A DNA stretch of 64,000 nt. Source: Vibrio mimicus (GTDB taxonomy: Bacteria; Pseudomonadota; Gammaproteobacteria; Enterobacterales; Vibrionaceae). The translations under genes were made by a program, and so were the position numbers. The stretch is from positions 295,501-359,500 of the forward strand of contig NZ_CP077426.1 of the NCBI RefSeq assembly GCF_019048845.1. Reading direction: 5' to 3'. Of this stretch, positions 1 to 8,969 are shown piece after piece; the stretch's first letter is position 1; every line of letters begins with the position of its first letter. The notes beneath the pieces were generated by a model. The model was given only the letters and a program-made list of their open reading frames with translations. It ran no database searches and was not told the DNA's origin.

Positions 1-998
1 TTCCATGCGGGTTGTTTATCTTTCCACAATTCTTTTTCTGCACCACGATAACCGTGGCGTTCATCGTAGGCCAATAAGTTATTGATCGCCGCTTGGTTGG
101 CTGCTTTTTGCAGTTTCGATTCAACTGTCATATACACATTCATACCAGAAGTGTAAGCCGCTTCTTCACCGTAACGCTCAACCATCCAAGCGCGGGCAAT
201 CTCCGCGACATAAGGAGCGTTCAGTTCAATCTCTGCACCGTGATATTTGGATGTGACAGGCTCTGCTCGTGCCGCATCATACTCAGCTTGAGTGATGTAC
301 TTCTCATCCAACATACGCAGCAAAACCACATTGCGGCGGTTGGTGGCACGTTCTACCGAGTAGATAGGGTTCATGGTTGAGGGAGCTTTCGGTAGACCTG
401 CAATCAGTGCAATCTCACCTAAGGTCAGATCTTTTACCTCTTTACCAAAATAGGCTTGTGCGGCAGCGCCGACACCATAAGAGCGGTAGCCGAGATAAAT
501 CTTGTTCAGGTAAAGCTCTAAGATCTCTTGCTTGCTTAACAGCTGCTCAATATGGATCGCAATGAAGATCTCTTTGATTTTACGCATCACTTTCTTCTCA
601 TTAGAGAGGAAAAAGTTACGTGCAAGCTGTTGAGTAATGGTACTCGCCCCTTGAGAGGCGCTACCCGAGGCGACCACTGCAAACGCAGCACGGGTGATAC
701 CAATCGGGTCGAAACCGTAGTGTTCGTAATAGCGAGAGTCCTCGGTGGCAATCACCGCTTCAATCAACTCTTTGGGCATATCTTCCAGTTTGAGCGGAAT
801 GCGGCGCTTTTCGCCAAATTGAGCGATCAGCTTGCCATCCTGACTAAAGACCTGCATTGGAGTTTGTAATTGGACATCACGTAGAGTGGCCACATCTGGC
901 AATTCTGATTTCACGTAGAAATAGAAACCAAAGATTGTAGTGACTCCAAGAATAATGCAAATCAATGAAAATACTAATAAACGCTTTATGAACTTCAC
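1..998 (-). CDS. mrcA: Penicillin-binding protein 1A (bifunctional transglycosylase/transpeptidase), 5' part only
   Basis: This is a class A PBP that polymerises and cross-links peptidoglycan at the inner membrane. The gene runs off the left edge, so about 332 N-terminal residues are visible. Reading the minus strand from a GTG at 998 gives a short cytoplasmic start (KFIKRLL), one membrane anchor (residues about 5-27), then a GT51 glycosyltransferase domain with EDSRYYEHYGFDP, the GASTITQQLARNFFLS motif and the LYLNKIYLG motif. The start of the PBP1A-specific linker follows. The transpeptidase domain lies outside the window. The gene diverges from pilM, the arrangement known in many gammaproteobacteria. 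The start rests on the family N-terminus, because the ribosome site is weak. Identification is firm. Confidence 0.95.
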   Translation of the reverse strand, partial: MKFIKRLLVFSLICIILGVTTIFGFYFYVKSELPDVATLRDVQLQTPMQVFSQDGKLIAQFGEKRRIPLKLEDMPKELIEAVIATEDSRYYEHYGFDPIGITRAAFAVVASGSASQGASTITQQLARNFFLSNEKKVMRKIKEIFIAIHIEQLLSKQEILELYLNKIYLGYRSYGVGAAAQAYFGKEVKDLTLGEIALIAGLPKAPSTMNPIYSVERATNRRNVVLLRMLDEKYITQAEYDAARAEPVTSKYHGAEIELNAPYVAEIARAWMVERYGEEAAYTSGMNVYMTVESKLQKAANQAAINNLLAYDERHGYRGAEKELWKDKQPAW

Positions 999-1054
999 CG
1001 GAGAATCCCTGTTTAGTTGAGGCTGCACTAATGCAAACCCTTGTACTCTAGGCT

Positions 1055-1077
1055 AAAACCTTAGCTCGCAAAATATC
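1055..1077. promoter_or_regulatory. Possible CRP-S (competence-type) site upstream of pilM
   Basis: One half-site is a perfect TCGCAAAA (1066-1073; TTTTGCGA on the other strand), which is the competence CRP-S core. The other half, six bases away, is poor (AAAAC at 1055-1059). It sits about 70 bases before pilM. CRP-S sites for Sxy/TfoX-dependent control of pilMNOPQ homologues are known in gammaproteobacteria. That this half-degenerate copy works here is inference. Confidence 0.3.
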
Positions 1078-1139
1078 ATCTGCCTATTTTTTGAGAAATA
1101 GGCCTGTCGAGCTGAACCTCTTTACTGGAGCTTAGCCTC

Positions 1140-2156
1140 ATGGGTAAATCATTAGTTACGGGTATTGATATCGGCCATCACAGCATAAAAGCGGTGGTGC
1201 TCAAACCTATGGGCGACACTTATGCGCTTGTGGGGTATGAGGAGTTGCTCGTTACCGCTGATATTTTCACCGATAATCACACGCTCGATTATCAGAAAAT
1301 TGTAAAGAAACTCAAAGAACTAAAAAAGGGGTTACCACTATTTAGTCACAAAGTCGCGGTTGCAATTCCGGATAACGCAGTAATAAGCAAAGTATTACAA
1401 ATAGATAGCGATCTTGAGCATAGAGAACAAGAGTTTGCGATCTATCAGGCTTTTTCTCATCAATCCCCGTTTCCGGTCGAAGAACTTAGCCTCGATTTCG
1501 TTAAAGTGGCAGAAAAAAATTTGGCACGCACGGCGACCACTACCTTTCATGTTTATGCCACCAAGCGAGATGTGGTCGAAAGTCGTTTACAAGCCAGTAA
1601 AAAAGCGGGCTTTGAACCGATTTTGATGGATGTGCAAGTGCATAGTTTGCTCCATTTATGGCAACTCGCGAGTCGTGCTTATCGACGCCCTGATTGGATG
1701 CTGATTGATGTTGGCTATACCCAAAGTTCATTGTGTCTCGATTTCACGGAAAAAATGCCTTTCTATAAAGATGTGCCTTTGGGCACGCGCGCTCTTGAGG
1801 GGGATTCGAATGGTGCTCAAGCCTTTGGTCAGACATTCGCGCAAGATCCGACTCAGCGCTTCATCAACGAGTTTGTTGATAAAGTCGCGCGTCAAATTCA
1901 ACTATTTACTTCAGTGCATGGCGCACAAAGCTTGAGTGGCTTGTGGCTCTCTGGTGGTGGAGCAACGATAGCGGGATTGGAGGAGGCGCTCTATCAGCGA
2001 TTGTCACTGCCTTGCGAAGTCTTGAATCCGTTTTCACTGTTCAAAATGAACGTTACAAAGCGTAAACGTCAAGTGATTGATGGGCAGCGCTTTAGCACTG
2101 CAGCAGGCCTTGCATTGCGTGGTTTAGCATGGTTGGAGAGTGAACATGCTGCATAA
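1140..2156 (+). CDS. pilM: Type IV pilus assembly protein PilM
   Basis: PilM is an actin-like cytoplasmic protein that binds the short N-terminal tail of PilN and links the cytoplasmic pilus motor to the inner-membrane alignment complex. The 338-residue product begins with GIDIGHHSIKAVVL, the ATPase-fold phosphate loop. It carries a second nucleotide-binding stretch (LIDVGYTQSSL, about residues 188-198) and an LSGGGATIAGLEEAL adenosine-type motif near residue 270. An ATG with CTGGAG about 8 bases upstream sets the start. It is the first gene of pilMNOPQ and overlaps pilN by 11 bases, which suggests coupled translation. In V. cholerae this set serves the chitin-induced DNA-uptake pilus, so that role is likely here. 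Confidence 0.95.
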   Translation: MGKSLVTGIDIGHHSIKAVVLKPMGDTYALVGYEELLVTADIFTDNHTLDYQKIVKKLKELKKGLPLFSHKVAVAIPDNAVISKVLQIDSDLEHREQEFAIYQAFSHQSPFPVEELSLDFVKVAEKNLARTATTTFHVYATKRDVVESRLQASKKAGFEPILMDVQVHSLLHLWQLASRAYRRPDWMLIDVGYTQSSLCLDFTEKMPFYKDVPLGTRALEGDSNGAQAFGQTFAQDPTQRFINEFVDKVARQIQLFTSVHGAQSLSGLWLSGGGATIAGLEEALYQRLSLPCEVLNPFSLFKMNVTKRKRQVIDGQRFSTAAGLALRGLAWLESEHAA

Positions 2157-2730
2157 CATTAACTTACTACCGTGGCGAGATGAACGGCGCGAAGCGCATA
2201 AACGGCGCTTTTTGGGGTTAGTGACACTTGGTGTTTTGCTAGCGGTACTGATGCAGTTTGGTGCTGGTGAATACTTAAGTGGGCAAATGGCCAAACAGCA
2301 AGAGCGCATCGGCTATTTAAAGCAGCACATTTTCGCGTTGGATCAGCAGATCGCCAAACTGAAAATTGCTGAAGAGGATCATAAAGCTCTACTGACGCGT
2401 TTAACCGTGGTTGAGCAGTTACAGCAAAAGCGTAATAAAACCACCGAGTTTATGAACCAGATGCCAGCTCTCATTCCTGAGGGAGTCTATGTCGACAAGA
2501 TCAAAATGAATGGTCGTGAGATAGAAATGACAGGGATTAGTGATTCCACTGCACGTTTGGCAACCATGCTCGATAACTTGGAAAAATCGGCCAAATTGAG
2601 TGAGGTTGAAATGCACGAGATTGTTTCGGGCAACAAGCGATTTGGTAAGCAATTTCAGAGCTTTAAAGTCTCATTCCAGATCTTAACCCCAACCTCTAAT
2701 CCGCAAGAGGGAGGTGCGCACAATGGCTAG
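2146..2730 (+). CDS. pilN: Type IV pilus inner-membrane alignment protein PilN
   Basis: PilN is a bitopic inner-membrane protein that pairs with PilO and is held by PilM through its tail. The N-terminus reads MLHNINLLPWRDERREA, containing the INLLPWR motif that docks into PilM. One transmembrane segment (about residues 24-42) and a coiled coil (about 45-90) precede a small ferredoxin-like periplasmic domain. I chose the ATG at 2146 over an in-frame GTG at 2140, because GGAG at 2135-2138 is correctly spaced only for the ATG. The gene overlaps pilM upstream and pilO downstream, so the cluster is tightly coupled. Length (194 aa) is normal. Confidence 0.95.
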   Translation: MLHNINLLPWRDERREAHKRRFLGLVTLGVLLAVLMQFGAGEYLSGQMAKQQERIGYLKQHIFALDQQIAKLKIAEEDHKALLTRLTVVEQLQQKRNKTTEFMNQMPALIPEGVYVDKIKMNGREIEMTGISDSTARLATMLDNLEKSAKLSEVEMHEIVSGNKRFGKQFQSFKVSFQILTPTSNPQEGGAHNG

Positions 2731-3313
2731 TTTTCAAGAGTTAGAACTCGATGAAATCACTGAGTGGCCACTGCTGCCTCAATTGATGGTGATCTTGCTG
2801 TTGATGTTACTGATTCAGGGGGCTGGTTATTGGTTCTATCTCATGCCCAAGCAAGACGAGATTGCCGTGTTAAAGCAAGAAGAAGAAACCGTTAAAGCTA
2901 CCCTGCGCATCAAGGCGAATAAAGTAGCCGCATTACCGCAAATTCAAGCTCAATTGGATGAGCTCAAAGAGCGTTACGATTTTTTATTGCGCCAATTACC
3001 GGTGCAAAAAGAACTTGCCAGCATGCTCGCTTCCGTCAACCAGCTTGGTCTCGATAATTCCTTGACGTTTACACGGATTGATTGGGGGGAGCGAGAAAGC
3101 CAAGAGTTTTTGTACCGTCTGCCACTCAATATCGAACTGACTGGTAACTATCACGACATAGGCGATTTTTCTGAAGCGATTGCCAAGCTGCCGCGCATTA
3201 TCAACTTTGATGATGTGGATTGGCAGCGGGTAAGCCAAGAGAGTAGTACGTTGCACTTTCGAGTCAGGGCTTACACCTACCAATTTAAACAGGAGGTAGA
3301 AGATGAAAAATAG
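2723..3313 (+). CDS. pilO: Type IV pilus inner-membrane alignment protein PilO
   Basis: PilO forms a heterodimer with PilN and contacts the lipoprotein PilP, spanning the periplasm below the PilQ secretin. The product has a cytoplasmic start, one membrane helix (about residues 20-42, LMVILLLMLLIQGAGYW), a coiled coil (about 48-95) and a periplasmic domain with the family pattern ELTGNYHDIGDFSEAIAKLPRI (residues about 137-158). The ATG at 2723 follows GAGGGAGG with good spacing. An in-frame GTG at 2714 lies inside that ribosome site and was rejected. The gene overlaps pilN by 8 bases and pilP by 11 bases. Confidence 0.95.
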   Translation: MASFQELELDEITEWPLLPQLMVILLLMLLIQGAGYWFYLMPKQDEIAVLKQEEETVKATLRIKANKVAALPQIQAQLDELKERYDFLLRQLPVQKELASMLASVNQLGLDNSLTFTRIDWGERESQEFLYRLPLNIELTGNYHDIGDFSEAIAKLPRIINFDDVDWQRVSQESSTLHFRVRAYTYQFKQEVEDEK

Positions 3314-3821
3314 CCGTATTGGGTTATTGCTTGTTGCCTTGTTTAGTTTGGCGGGGTGTAAGGCCAACCAAGAGGACCTTGCTTTCTATGTAGCGCAAGT
3401 TGAGCGAGATGCGCGTAAGGAAGTGACCAAGCTAAAGCCTATCTTAGAATTTGAAGTTACTACCTACCAACAACATAAGGGGCGCGAGCCTTTTGTGTTG
3501 CCAAAAGAGGCTTTAGTGCAAAACCAACCAGTGGCCAAAGCCGATTGTTGGCAACCTGTACCGCGTGCGAAAAATGGTCCGCTAGAGCGCTATCCTCTGC
3601 ATCAACTGCGTTTAAAAGGGGTGATGAGCAGTGGTGGAAGTATATCCGCCCTTGTGCAAACTCCTGCCGGTAATGTCGAGAAAGTCAAAGCGGGGCAGTA
3701 CGTAGGGATTAATAACGGAAAGGTCACACGAGTTGACGACAACTATTTGTTAATTAATGAAACCTTGCCTGATGGCTTAGGGTGTTGGAATCAGCGTAAC
3801 GTCAAGCTGGCTTTAAAATAA
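3303..3821 (+). CDS. pilP: Type IV pilus assembly lipoprotein PilP
   Basis: PilP is a lipoprotein that connects the PilN-PilO complex to the N0 domain of the PilQ secretin. The 172-residue precursor has a lipoprotein signal (IGLLLVALFSLAGC, lipid-carrying Cys19). A flexible linker follows, then a beta-sandwich domain from about residue 95, containing LRLKGVMSSGGSISALVQTP and a later VKAGQYVGINNGKVTRV. The ribosome site AGGAGGTAGAAG precedes the ATG and lies within the end of pilO. Position and motifs agree fully with the family. Confidence 0.95.
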   Translation: MKNSRIGLLLVALFSLAGCKANQEDLAFYVAQVERDARKEVTKLKPILEFEVTTYQQHKGREPFVLPKEALVQNQPVAKADCWQPVPRAKNGPLERYPLHQLRLKGVMSSGGSISALVQTPAGNVEKVKAGQYVGINNGKVTRVDDNYLLINETLPDGLGCWNQRNVKLALK

Positions 3822-3846
3822 TAGGTTGAAGTATAGAGATATAACG

Positions 3847-5562
3847 ATGAGAAATGGATTGAAAACTTATGTCGCACAGACTTGGCTGACCTTGTGGGTT
3901 GGTGTTGCTCTTTGTGCTTCTTCCGTGGCGATGAGTGCGGATTCTGCGGCCGCTAATCAGCTCGAAAACATCGATTTTCGGGTCAATAAGGATAAAGCTG
4001 CAGTATTGATTGTCGAGTTGGCTTCACCATCAGTGGTAGTAGATGTACAAAAAGTTCAGGAAGGGCTGAGTATAGAACTGCTGAAAACCGATGTGGCAGA
4101 TGACAAACTCTATCTATTAGATGTGAAAGATTTTTCTACACCAGTCCAAAGTGTCGAAGTGTTCCGTAAAGAGCCTAGTACACAACTCGTTGCAACTATC
4201 GAAGGTGAGTTTAAACATGACTACAGCTTAAAAGGTAAATACCTTGAAGTTGTGATCAGCAAGCTTAAAGAGAACGAGCAACCCAAGCCAAAAAGTATTT
4301 TGGAAAAAGAGGGCAAGCTTATCTCGATTAACTTCCAAGACATTCCAGTGCGTAACGTATTGCAGCTGATTGCCGACTATAACGGTTTTAACTTAGTTGT
4401 CTCCGACTCGGTTGTCGGCAATCTAACGTTACGCTTGGATGGCGTACCTTGGCAGCAAGTGTTAGACATCATTCTGCAAGTCAAAGGGCTTGATAAACGG
4501 GTGGATGGCAATGTGATTTTGATTGCGCCAAAAGAGGAGCTCGATTTGCGCGAGAAACAAGCGCTCGAAAAAGCCCGTTTAGCGGAAGAACTTGGGGATT
4601 TAAAATCTGAAATCATCAAAATCAACTTTGCCAAAGCGTCTGACATTGCGGCGATGATTGGCGGAGAAGGCAACGTCAACATGCTGTCTGAACGGGGTTC
4701 GATCAGCATAGACGAGCGAACTAACTCACTGCTGATCCGAGAGCTACCCGATAACATTACGGTGATCCGTGAAATCATTGAATCGCTGGATATTCCGGTT
4801 AAACAAGTGCAGATCGAGGCTCGTATTGTCACCGTAAAAGAAGGTAACTTGGATGAACTTGGTGTGCGTTGGGGCGTGATGTCGACCAATGGTAGTCACT
4901 CCGTAGGTGGAACCATTGAAAGTAACTTATGGCAACAAGGGTTATTGGCGGAAGATGAATTTCCGGTTGATGAATTCTTGAATGTTAACTTAGCGGCCGC
5001 TTCAACAAACGCGTCTTCGATTGCTTTCCAAGTGGCTAAGTTAGGTTCTGATACGCTGTTGGACTTAGAGTTATCGGCTTTACAAAATGAATCGAAGGCA
5101 GAAATCATTTCGAGTCCTCGTCTGATTACCACCAACAAACAGCCTGCCTATATCGAACAAGGTACAGAGATCCCTTACCTAGAATCTTCATCTAGTGGTG
5201 CAAGCACCGTATCGTTCAAGAAAGCCGTTTTGAGCTTGAAAGTCACCCCACAAATTACGCCGGATAACCGTTTGGTGCTCGATCTGAGCGTGACTCAAGA
5301 CCGCCGTGGCGAAACGGTGAAAACGGGAACCGGAGAAGCCGTATCCATTGACACTCAACGTATCGGCACTCAAGTGCTAGTGAATAACGGAGAAACTGTT
5401 GTGCTGGGTGGCATTTTCCAGCACAGCATCAATAATTCTGTGGATAAGGTGCCATTACTTGGCGACCTGCCTGTTTTGGGGGCGTTATTTAGACGAACGT
5501 ACGAGCAAATGGGTAAAAGTGAACTACTGATTTTTGTCACGCCGAAAGTGGTCATTCAATAA
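3847..5562 (+). CDS. pilQ: Type IV pilus outer-membrane secretin PilQ
   Basis: PilQ forms the outer-membrane ring through which the pilus, and in competent vibrios incoming DNA, passes. The 571-residue precursor has a signal peptide (cleaved near MSA-DSAA, about residue 33), an AMIN-type beta domain (about 40-130), an STN/N0 domain (ISINFQDIPVRNVLQLIADYNG) and an N1 domain. The secretin core ends with VPLLGDLPVLGALFR and LLIFVTPKVV. I place the start at ATG 3847 (MRNGLKTY). An in-frame TTG at 3826 would add residues unlike a signal peptide and has no better ribosome site. Known secretins of competence systems are about this length. Last gene of the operon. Confidence 0.95.
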   Translation: MRNGLKTYVAQTWLTLWVGVALCASSVAMSADSAAANQLENIDFRVNKDKAAVLIVELASPSVVVDVQKVQEGLSIELLKTDVADDKLYLLDVKDFSTPVQSVEVFRKEPSTQLVATIEGEFKHDYSLKGKYLEVVISKLKENEQPKPKSILEKEGKLISINFQDIPVRNVLQLIADYNGFNLVVSDSVVGNLTLRLDGVPWQQVLDIILQVKGLDKRVDGNVILIAPKEELDLREKQALEKARLAEELGDLKSEIIKINFAKASDIAAMIGGEGNVNMLSERGSISIDERTNSLLIRELPDNITVIREIIESLDIPVKQVQIEARIVTVKEGNLDELGVRWGVMSTNGSHSVGGTIESNLWQQGLLAEDEFPVDEFLNVNLAAASTNASSIAFQVAKLGSDTLLDLELSALQNESKAEIISSPRLITTNKQPAYIEQGTEIPYLESSSSGASTVSFKKAVLSLKVTPQITPDNRLVLDLSVTQDRRGETVKTGTGEAVSIDTQRIGTQVLVNNGETVVLGGIFQHSINNSVDKVPLLGDLPVLGALFRRTYEQMGKSELLIFVTPKVVIQ

Positions 5563-5606
5563 CTTAGCGTGCGCGTAACAAGCGAACAAAAATTAAAGTT
5601 GCAATA

Positions 5607-5669
5607 GTGGCACCATATCTAGATAATTTCGGGTCTTATCACGAAATATCGGTGAGGAATAGGTGCCAC
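5607..5669. repeat. Nested inverted repeat between pilQ and aroK
   Basis: The outer arms GTGGCACC (5607-5614) and GGTGCCAC (5662-5669) are perfect complements. Inside them, GATaATTTCG and CGAAATATC pair with one bulge. Together they can form a long interrupted stem-loop in the 186-base pilQ-aroK gap. No T-run follows, so it is not a classical terminator. Function unknown; it could be a leader structure for aroK or a processing site. Confidence 0.5.
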
Positions 5670-5748
5670 AAGCATTCCTACGGTTGGCTGATGTCCAACA
5701 ACTCTTGTGGCGATGTCATTGAATTAACGTTGTATATTACTGCTGAAC

Positions 5749-6273
5749 ATGGCTGAGAAACGCAATATTTTCCTTGTTGGCCCTATGGGCGCTGGCAAAA
5801 GCACAATTGGTAGACACCTAGCTCAACAACTGCACATGGAGTTTATCGACTCTGATACGGTTATCGAAGAACGTACCGGAGCGGATATCGCATGGGTGTT
5901 TGATGTTGAAGGTGAAGAAGGCTTCCGCAAGCGCGAAGAGGCCGTTATTAATGATCTAACCGAGCAACAGGGTATCGTACTGGCGACGGGTGGCGGCTCA
6001 GTAATTAGTAAAGAGAACCGCAACCGACTGTCTGCTCGTGGTATCGTTGTATACCTTGAAACCACAATCGAAAAACAATTGGCACGTACCAATCGCGATA
6101 AAAAGCGCCCACTACTGCAAACCGATTGCCCACGCGATGTGTTAGAGCAATTGGCTGAAGATCGTAATCCTCTGTATGAAGAGATTGCCGATATCACGGT
6201 ACGTACCGACGATCAAAGTGCAAAAGTGGTAGCCAATCAGATCGTAAAAATGCTAGAAGAACACATAATGTAA
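5749..6273 (+). CDS. aroK: Shikimate kinase I
   Basis: AroK phosphorylates shikimate with ATP, the fifth step of chorismate synthesis, in the cytoplasm. The 174-residue protein has the P-loop GPMGAGKST at residues 11-19, the shikimate-binding DSD (34-36), an FRKREE region (Arg binding the carboxylate), LATGGGS near 79-85, and the lid segment [10 protein letters not shown]. The MAEKRN start matches the family, but no clear ribosome site precedes it. A TATATT hexamer at 5733-5738 lies only ten bases before the ATG, so a very short leader is possible (inference). It forms a shikimate pair with aroB 27 bases downstream. Confidence 0.97.
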   Translation: MAEKRNIFLVGPMGAGKSTIGRHLAQQLHMEFIDSDTVIEERTGADIAWVFDVEGEEGFRKREEAVINDLTEQQGIVLATGGGSVISKENRNRLSARGIVVYLETTIEKQLARTNRDKKRPLLQTDCPRDVLEQLAEDRNPLYEEIADITVRTDDQSAKVVANQIVKMLEEHIM

Positions 6274-6300
6274 TATTTCTTCGAATTGGAGTGCAAAACC

Positions 6301-7386
6301 ATGGAGCGGATTACGGTCAACCTCGGTGAACGTAGCTACCCAATCTCAATCGGTGCCGGATTGTTTACCAATCCGGCCCTTCTTCCTCTCTCAGCAAAAC
6401 AGAAAGTCGTGGTCATTACCAATCAAACGGTTGCCCCTCTGTATGCTGCTTCTATTCTCTCTTTACTCGATCAGTTAGGCTGCCAGCATACTCTGCTAGA
6501 ACTGCCCGATGGCGAGCAATACAAAAGCCTAGAAACCTTCAATACGGTGCTGAGTTTTTTGCTTGAGCACAATTACAGCCGTGATGTGGTAGTCATAGCC
6601 CTCGGTGGTGGTGTGATTGGTGATCTGGTCGGTTTTGCTGCCGCTTGTTATCAGCGTGGCGTTGATTTCATTCAAATGCCGACCACACTTCTATCGCAAG
6701 TTGATTCTTCGGTGGGAGGGAAGACCGCTGTCAATCATCCACTGGGCAAGAATATGATTGGCGCTTTCTATCAACCTAAAGCGGTCGTGATTGATACCCA
6801 CTGCCTAGCTACTTTGCCTAAGCGCGAGTTTGCCGCTGGCATGGCAGAAGTGATCAAATACGGCATCATCTACGACCAAGCGTTTTTCTACTGGTTAGAA
6901 GAGCATATGGATGCGTTGTATGCGTTGGACGAGCAAGCGTTGACTTACGCGATTGCACGTTGCTGTCAGATCAAGGCTGATGTGGTGGCACAAGATGAGA
7001 AGGAATCTGGGATCCGAGCGCTGCTCAATCTCGGTCATACCTTCGGGCATGCGATTGAAGCACATATGGGCTACGTCAATTGGTTGCATGGTGAGGCGGT
7101 GGCGGCTGGTACTGTGATGGCAGCAAAAACTGCTTGGCTACAAGGCCTTATCGATCAGGCTCAGTTTGAGCGCATCGTGGCTATACTGAAAAAAGCACAG
7201 CTGCCGATCCGCACGCCGGACGACATGACCTTTACTGACTTTATGCAACACATGATGCGTGACAAAAAAGTCTTGGCGGGTGAACTGCGTTTAGTGTTAC
7301 CGACTAGCATCGGTACTTCTGAAGTAGTGAAAGGTGTACCAGAAGCGATCATTGCCCAAGCCATTGAGTTCTGCCGTACGGTATAA
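6301..7386 (+). CDS. aroB: 3-dehydroquinate synthase
   Basis: AroB converts DAHP to 3-dehydroquinate, the second shikimate pathway step, using NAD and a divalent metal. The 361-residue product shows [13 protein letters not shown], the nucleotide-binding [19 protein letters not shown], a [17 protein letters not shown] substrate loop, the metal-binding [11 protein letters not shown] and LHGEAVAAG. The ATG at 6301 follows TTGGAG with good spacing. An upstream in-frame start would add five residues not seen in the family. The aroK-aroB-damX-dam-rpe-gph-trpS order is the well-known enterobacterial and vibrio superoperon. Confidence 0.97.
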   Translation: MERITVNLGERSYPISIGAGLFTNPALLPLSAKQKVVVITNQTVAPLYAASILSLLDQLGCQHTLLELPDGEQYKSLETFNTVLSFLLEHNYSRDVVVIALGGGVIGDLVGFAAACYQRGVDFIQMPTTLLSQVDSSVGGKTAVNHPLGKNMIGAFYQPKAVVIDTHCLATLPKREFAAGMAEVIKYGIIYDQAFFYWLEEHMDALYALDEQALTYAIARCCQIKADVVAQDEKESGIRALLNLGHTFGHAIEAHMGYVNWLHGEAVAAGTVMAAKTAWLQGLIDQAQFERIVAILKKAQLPIRTPDDMTFTDFMQHMMRDKKVLAGELRLVLPTSIGTSEVVKGVPEAIIAQAIEFCRTV

Positions 7387-7439
7387 ACTAGGTTTTTGCG
7401 AATCATTTTGAATTTTGACAATTGTCATAGGATGGCCCG

Positions 7440-8900
7440 ATGAGTTTGGCACATGAACTGGATTTAGAGTCTCAAACGGAATTACTGGAGCGGTTGCAAC
7501 TGCTGACCCGCTTTGGTTCTAATTTAGTGAATGTTTGTGGTCGCCAAGGCGCGGGAAAATCTTGGTTAGCACAGCGATTTTTAGAGAGTTGGGCACAGGA
7601 CAAAAACCAAGCTCTGCTCATGTGCCACCCTAATCAAAATGATGAGCAGCGCCGCGTCACTATCTTGTCGCAACTGTTTTCTGAGCCATTGTATAACCCA
7701 AAAGATGCATTGGCTGAGAGTTTTGCTCGCCTGTTTGAGGAGCAAAACTGCGATATCGCGATTGTGGTCGATGACGCCCATCTTCTCACTGAGTCTTTAG
7801 TGTCTGAATTGTGGATGCTGGTGTTAGAGGCACAAAGCAACCCGTGTTGGAATATCAACGTGGTGCTGTTTGCTCAAGACAATGGACTAGATGCACTGTT
7901 GACTCGCTTAAGCTATGGGCAAGAGCACAAGCCGATCGATTTAGAAATTGAGATGTTGTCCGAAGATGAAGCGGATCGCTTATTCGAAAATCGAGTTATG
8001 CGCTATGTTGAGCCACAACTTGAGCGTAAAGTGCGTAATGCATACAAAAAAGTGAATCCATTACCGGGGGAGATTATGGCGTTGGCGGAAACCAAAAGTG
8101 AAAAACGGGTCGTGATCCGCTCGATCATCGGTTCACCGTTTAATATTGCTCTGGTTGTGTTGCTACTACTGTTGCTACTTGGTGGTGGCTACTGGTGGCT
8201 ACTCTCTAAACCGGTTCCTGAAGAGATGCAGACCACGGAAAGCGCTACTGGTGAGCAAACGGCGATTCCAACGCTTAATGCAAATGCCACTTCGGGGGAA
8301 GTTTCTCAAGAGAGCTTGGGTGTAAACGGTGAGTCTAGTTCTGCAGCTCATGGTGCTGATGATGATACGGCGGCGTTGCCACCAGATGTGGTTGACACTA
8401 CCGCGAGTGTTGGTATTGAGGATGACGGAAAGCGCGTGGTGATCAATTCAGATGTGGTCGATGCCTTGTTGCAAAATAAAGCGGAAAGCACGGACACTTC
8501 TGCCATTAACCATGTGGTTGAATCAACTCAAGCGGCGACTGAGCTGAAAACGAAAACCTTAGAGCAAACGCCTGCTGCTCAGCCTAAACCAGTACGTTTT
8601 TCTTTTGCGCGTGATGAACTAAAAGCCATGTCGCCACGCAGCTACACTCTACAGCTCGCAGCGATGAATTCCATGTCTGATGTTCAAGCATTTATTGATG
8701 AACACAAGTTGGAAAACCAGGTCTACATCTACCCAACACTGCGTAATGATGTGGAATGGTTTATCGTCACTATGGGAAATTACCCGACCATTCAAATGGC
8801 GCGTGATGCTTCAGAAAAACTCTCTGCACCGCTACAAGCTTTAGGCCCTTGGGCGAAATCGCTCAGCCAAGTACAGCGGGAAATTGAGCGTAAGAAATAA
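7440..8900 (+). CDS. damX: DamX, septal-ring SPOR-domain protein with N-terminal ATPase-like domain
   Basis: DamX binds septal peptidoglycan through its SPOR domain and takes part in cell division. Visible layout of the 486 residues: an AAA/ExeA-like domain with Walker A GRQGAGKSW (about residues 34-42) and Walker B-like IVVDDAHLL (about 107-115), one transmembrane segment (about 237-258, very Leu-rich), a long acidic and Ser/Thr-rich periplasmic linker, and a C-terminal SPOR domain (about 400-475, SYTLQLAAMNSMSDVQAFI). The N-terminus is cytoplasmic and the C-terminus periplasmic. It lies between aroB and dam, as in other gammaproteobacteria. Linker regions of this family vary freely. Confidence 0.93.
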   Translation: MSLAHELDLESQTELLERLQLLTRFGSNLVNVCGRQGAGKSWLAQRFLESWAQDKNQALLMCHPNQNDEQRRVTILSQLFSEPLYNPKDALAESFARLFEEQNCDIAIVVDDAHLLTESLVSELWMLVLEAQSNPCWNINVVLFAQDNGLDALLTRLSYGQEHKPIDLEIEMLSEDEADRLFENRVMRYVEPQLERKVRNAYKKVNPLPGEIMALAETKSEKRVVIRSIIGSPFNIALVVLLLLLLLGGGYWWLLSKPVPEEMQTTESATGEQTAIPTLNANATSGEVSQESLGVNGESSSAAHGADDDTAALPPDVVDTTASVGIEDDGKRVVINSDVVDALLQNKAESTDTSAINHVVESTQAATELKTKTLEQTPAAQPKPVRFSFARDELKAMSPRSYTLQLAAMNSMSDVQAFIDEHKLENQVYIYPTLRNDVEWFIVTMGNYPTIQMARDASEKLSAPLQALGPWAKSLSQVQREIERKK

Positions 8901-8969
8901 ACCTGAGCTTCACTGAAAAATATGTTACATTCCGCAGCCTTATTTTGTGGCGAAAGATTAGAGCAGTAG

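Noticed and set aside
93..869. Three plus-strand reading frames of 62-105 codons opposite mrcA
   Set aside because: They lie antisense to a clear PBP1A reading frame, have no family resemblance and no ribosome sites.
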